This document shows positions 62,582 to 64,000 of a DNA stretch of 64,000 nt, piece after piece. The notes below the pieces were generated by a model. It saw only the letters and a list, made by a program, of their open reading frames with translations. It was not told the origin of the DNA and made no database searches. The stretch's first letter is position 1; the number at the start of each line of letters is the position of its first letter. The position numbers and the translations under genes are program-made. This DNA comes from Ilyobacter polytropus DSM 2926 (GTDB taxonomy: Bacteria; Fusobacteriota; Fusobacteriia; Fusobacteriales; Fusobacteriaceae), in assembly GCF_000165505.1 (NCBI RefSeq), contig NC_014633.1, positions 682,001 through 746,000 on the forward strand, read 5' to 3'.

Positions 62582-63934
62582 CTCGTACTTCCCTAATTAT
62601 TTTAGCTATGTTACAATAAGTTATACTTGAGTATAGAAAAAGCGGTGGTTGTACTTCCCTAATTATTTTAGCTATGTTACAATATTCTAAATGTGATACC
62701 CTTAGTTTTATTTGTTGTACTTCCCTAATTATTTTAGCTATGTTACAATGACTTGGAAGAGATTTTATCTGCAATAGGAGTTGTACTTCCCTAATTATTT
62801 TAGCTATGTTACAATTTTGATTTATTAGAAACCTAAAGTGATTAGGTTGTACTTCCCTAATTATTTTAGCTATGTTACAATAAGAGGGGAAAAACTAACC
62901 TCTCTTTTTGTGTTGTACTTCCCTAATTATTTTAGCTATGTTACAATACTAGAAGAAAGTAAAGCTTGGATAGACTTGTTGTACTTCCCTAATTATTTTA
63001 GCTATGTTACAATAAAATCTAAAAACTTAATACAGTTTGCAATGTTGTACTTCCCTAATTATTTTAGCTATGTTACAATAGAGAGGATTACATAGTCAAA
63101 GATATAGGTTGTACTTCCCTAATTATTTTAGCTATGTTACAATAGAAGAGAAAAGGCTTCAGACAGATAAAGCGTTGTACTTCCCTAATTATTTTAGCTA
63201 TGTTACAATGGTGGGGTTGTATATGACAGAGAGTTTATAGTTGTACTTCCCTAATTATTTTAGCTATGTTACAATCCTGCCTGCATTTGGCTTTTGGCCT
63301 GCTTCGTTGTACTTCCCTAATTATTTTAGCTATGTTACAATTCACTTTGTCTCAACTACTCCACATTTTCCGTTGTACTTCCCTAATTATTTTAGCTATG
63401 TTACAATTAAAAATAACGCTACAAAGCTTACAGCCGGTTGTACTTCCCTAATTATTTTAGCTATGTTACAATAAAGTGAATGTTATACACGCTGTCAAAG
63501 AGGTTGTACTTCCCTAATTATTTTAGCTATGTTACAATCTAGAGGAGGTATAAATGTTCGGTGTAGGAGTTGTACTTCCCTAATTATTTTAGCTATGTTA
63601 CAATAAGTACCGCCTTACAGTATTCACAATATAAGTTGTACTTCCCTAATTATTTTAGCTATGTTACAATATTATAATTTTTACTATCTACCTTTGATAA
63701 GTTGTACTTCCCTAATTATTTTAGCTATGTTACAATGTATCAAGCGATATTACATATCAGCAAGGGGTTGTACTTCCCTAATTATTTTAGCTATGTTACA
63801 ATAAAATCGGATGGTTCATGGCATGTAGAAGGGTTGTACTTCCCTAATTATTTTAGCTATGTTACAATTCAAAAGAATTAGATTATACAATGGGTTATGT
63901 TGTACTTCCCTAATTATTTTAGCTATGTTACAAT
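62582..63934 (+). CRISPR. CRISPR array, type II-C-like, 21 repeats and 20 spacers
   Basis: 36-bp repeat starting GTTGTACTTCCCTAATTA and ending AGCTATGTTACAAT, with spacers of 30 bp (28 once, 29 once). All repeats look identical except the first (62582-62617), which begins CTC instead of GTT and is probably the leader-distal end. The repeat resembles the Neisseria II-C repeat at both ends (GTTGTA... and ...TACAAT). Each repeat ends TG-T-TACAAT, an extended -10 element, so each spacer may have its own promoter on the plus strand. No cas gene or tracrRNA is in the window; they are expected to the right. Confidence 0.95.
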
Positions 63935-64000
63935 ACGTGTTTTTAAATCCCTATATATTACTAGGGTTTCTAAGGTGTTTTCACTAAAAAAACATCCTTC
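63935..64000. other. Sequence after the last repeat
   Basis: Contains AAATCCCTA ... TAGGGTTT (63953-63971), a short hairpin, directly outside the array. May be leader or the start of a tracrRNA/cas region; too short to tell. Confidence 0.4.

Noticed and set aside
62526-63474. Several 60-85 residue open frames inside the CRISPR array, encoding repeated L-Y-F-P-N-Y-F-S-Y-V-T-I
   Set aside because: They are translations of the CRISPR repeat; the periodicity and lack of ribosome sites show they are not genes.

Overview
The window reads as chromosome of a low-GC anaerobe, most likely a fusobacterium of the Ilyobacter/Propionigenium kind (inference). Supporting signs are the AT-rich composition, fermentative amino- and organic-acid genes, Hdr/Flx flavin-iron-sulfur electron transfer coupled to fumarate reduction, selenocysteine machinery, rubrerythrin/PerR peroxide defence, an EarP/EF-P pair and a type II-C-like CRISPR array. 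No species call can be made from the sequence alone.

Layout. 1-4.3 kb (minus): a TAXI-type TRAP transporter (permease cut by the window edge) and a class III aminotransferase; a structured attenuator RNA precedes the TAXI gene. 4.7-13.6 kb (minus): one nine-gene operon, hdrB-hdrC-hdrA-flxD-flxC-flxB-flxA-frdB-frdA, followed upstream by aspartase (14.05-15.5 kb). Together they suggest aspartate -> fumarate -> succinate, with NADH oxidation and probably flavin-based electron bifurcation. 16-18.7 kb: a tiny CxxC protein, then an ArsM-like methyltransferase gene with an in-frame TGA plus SECIS-like hairpin (probable selenoprotein), split by a 1276-bp IS3/IS150-group element. 18.8-21.9 kb (minus): sulfurtransferase, Dps-like ferritin, PerR, rubrerythrin. 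22.3-30.5 kb: an accessory zone next to selC (tRNA-Sec). It holds a decayed integrase, truncated tRNA-Sec copies, nuclease and resolvase relics, two prepilin-like genes, a sodium:solute symporter and a flavin reductase. 30.7-34.7 kb (plus): a redox C_GCAxxG_C_C protein, selA and selB. 34.7-44.8 kb (minus): argC-argJ-carA-carB-argB-argD-argF behind a consensus promoter, an arginine-rich leader peptide and two intrinsic terminators. 45-48.7 kb: a CCG-type Fe-S protein, 5-formyl-THF cyclo-ligase and a PucR regulator. 48.9-53.9 kb (minus): a second small CxxC protein, then permease/GABA-type aminotransferase/iron alcohol dehydrogenase behind two tandem copies of the attenuator RNA. 54.4-60.5 kb: a second PucR, an AEC carrier, a tartrate/D-malate dehydrogenase-type enzyme, a DMT exporter, a DODA dioxygenase and an unrecognised three-repeat protein. 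60.6-62.5 kb (minus): earP-efp. 62.58-63.93 kb: CRISPR array of 21 repeats; no cas gene lies inside the window.

The most unusual items are: (i) three copies of a ~110-nt pseudoknot-plus-terminator RNA, two in tandem; (ii) a complete Hdr-Flx module fused in one operon to a fumarate reductase whose flavoprotein lacks the usual covalent-FAD histidine; (iii) the IS-disrupted selenoprotein ArsM; (iv) stacked integrations at selC; (v) two paralogous CxxC microproteins sharing an identical 14-bp palindrome upstream; (vi) a putative arginine attenuator. All functional statements rest on motif recognition by eye; no database search was run.
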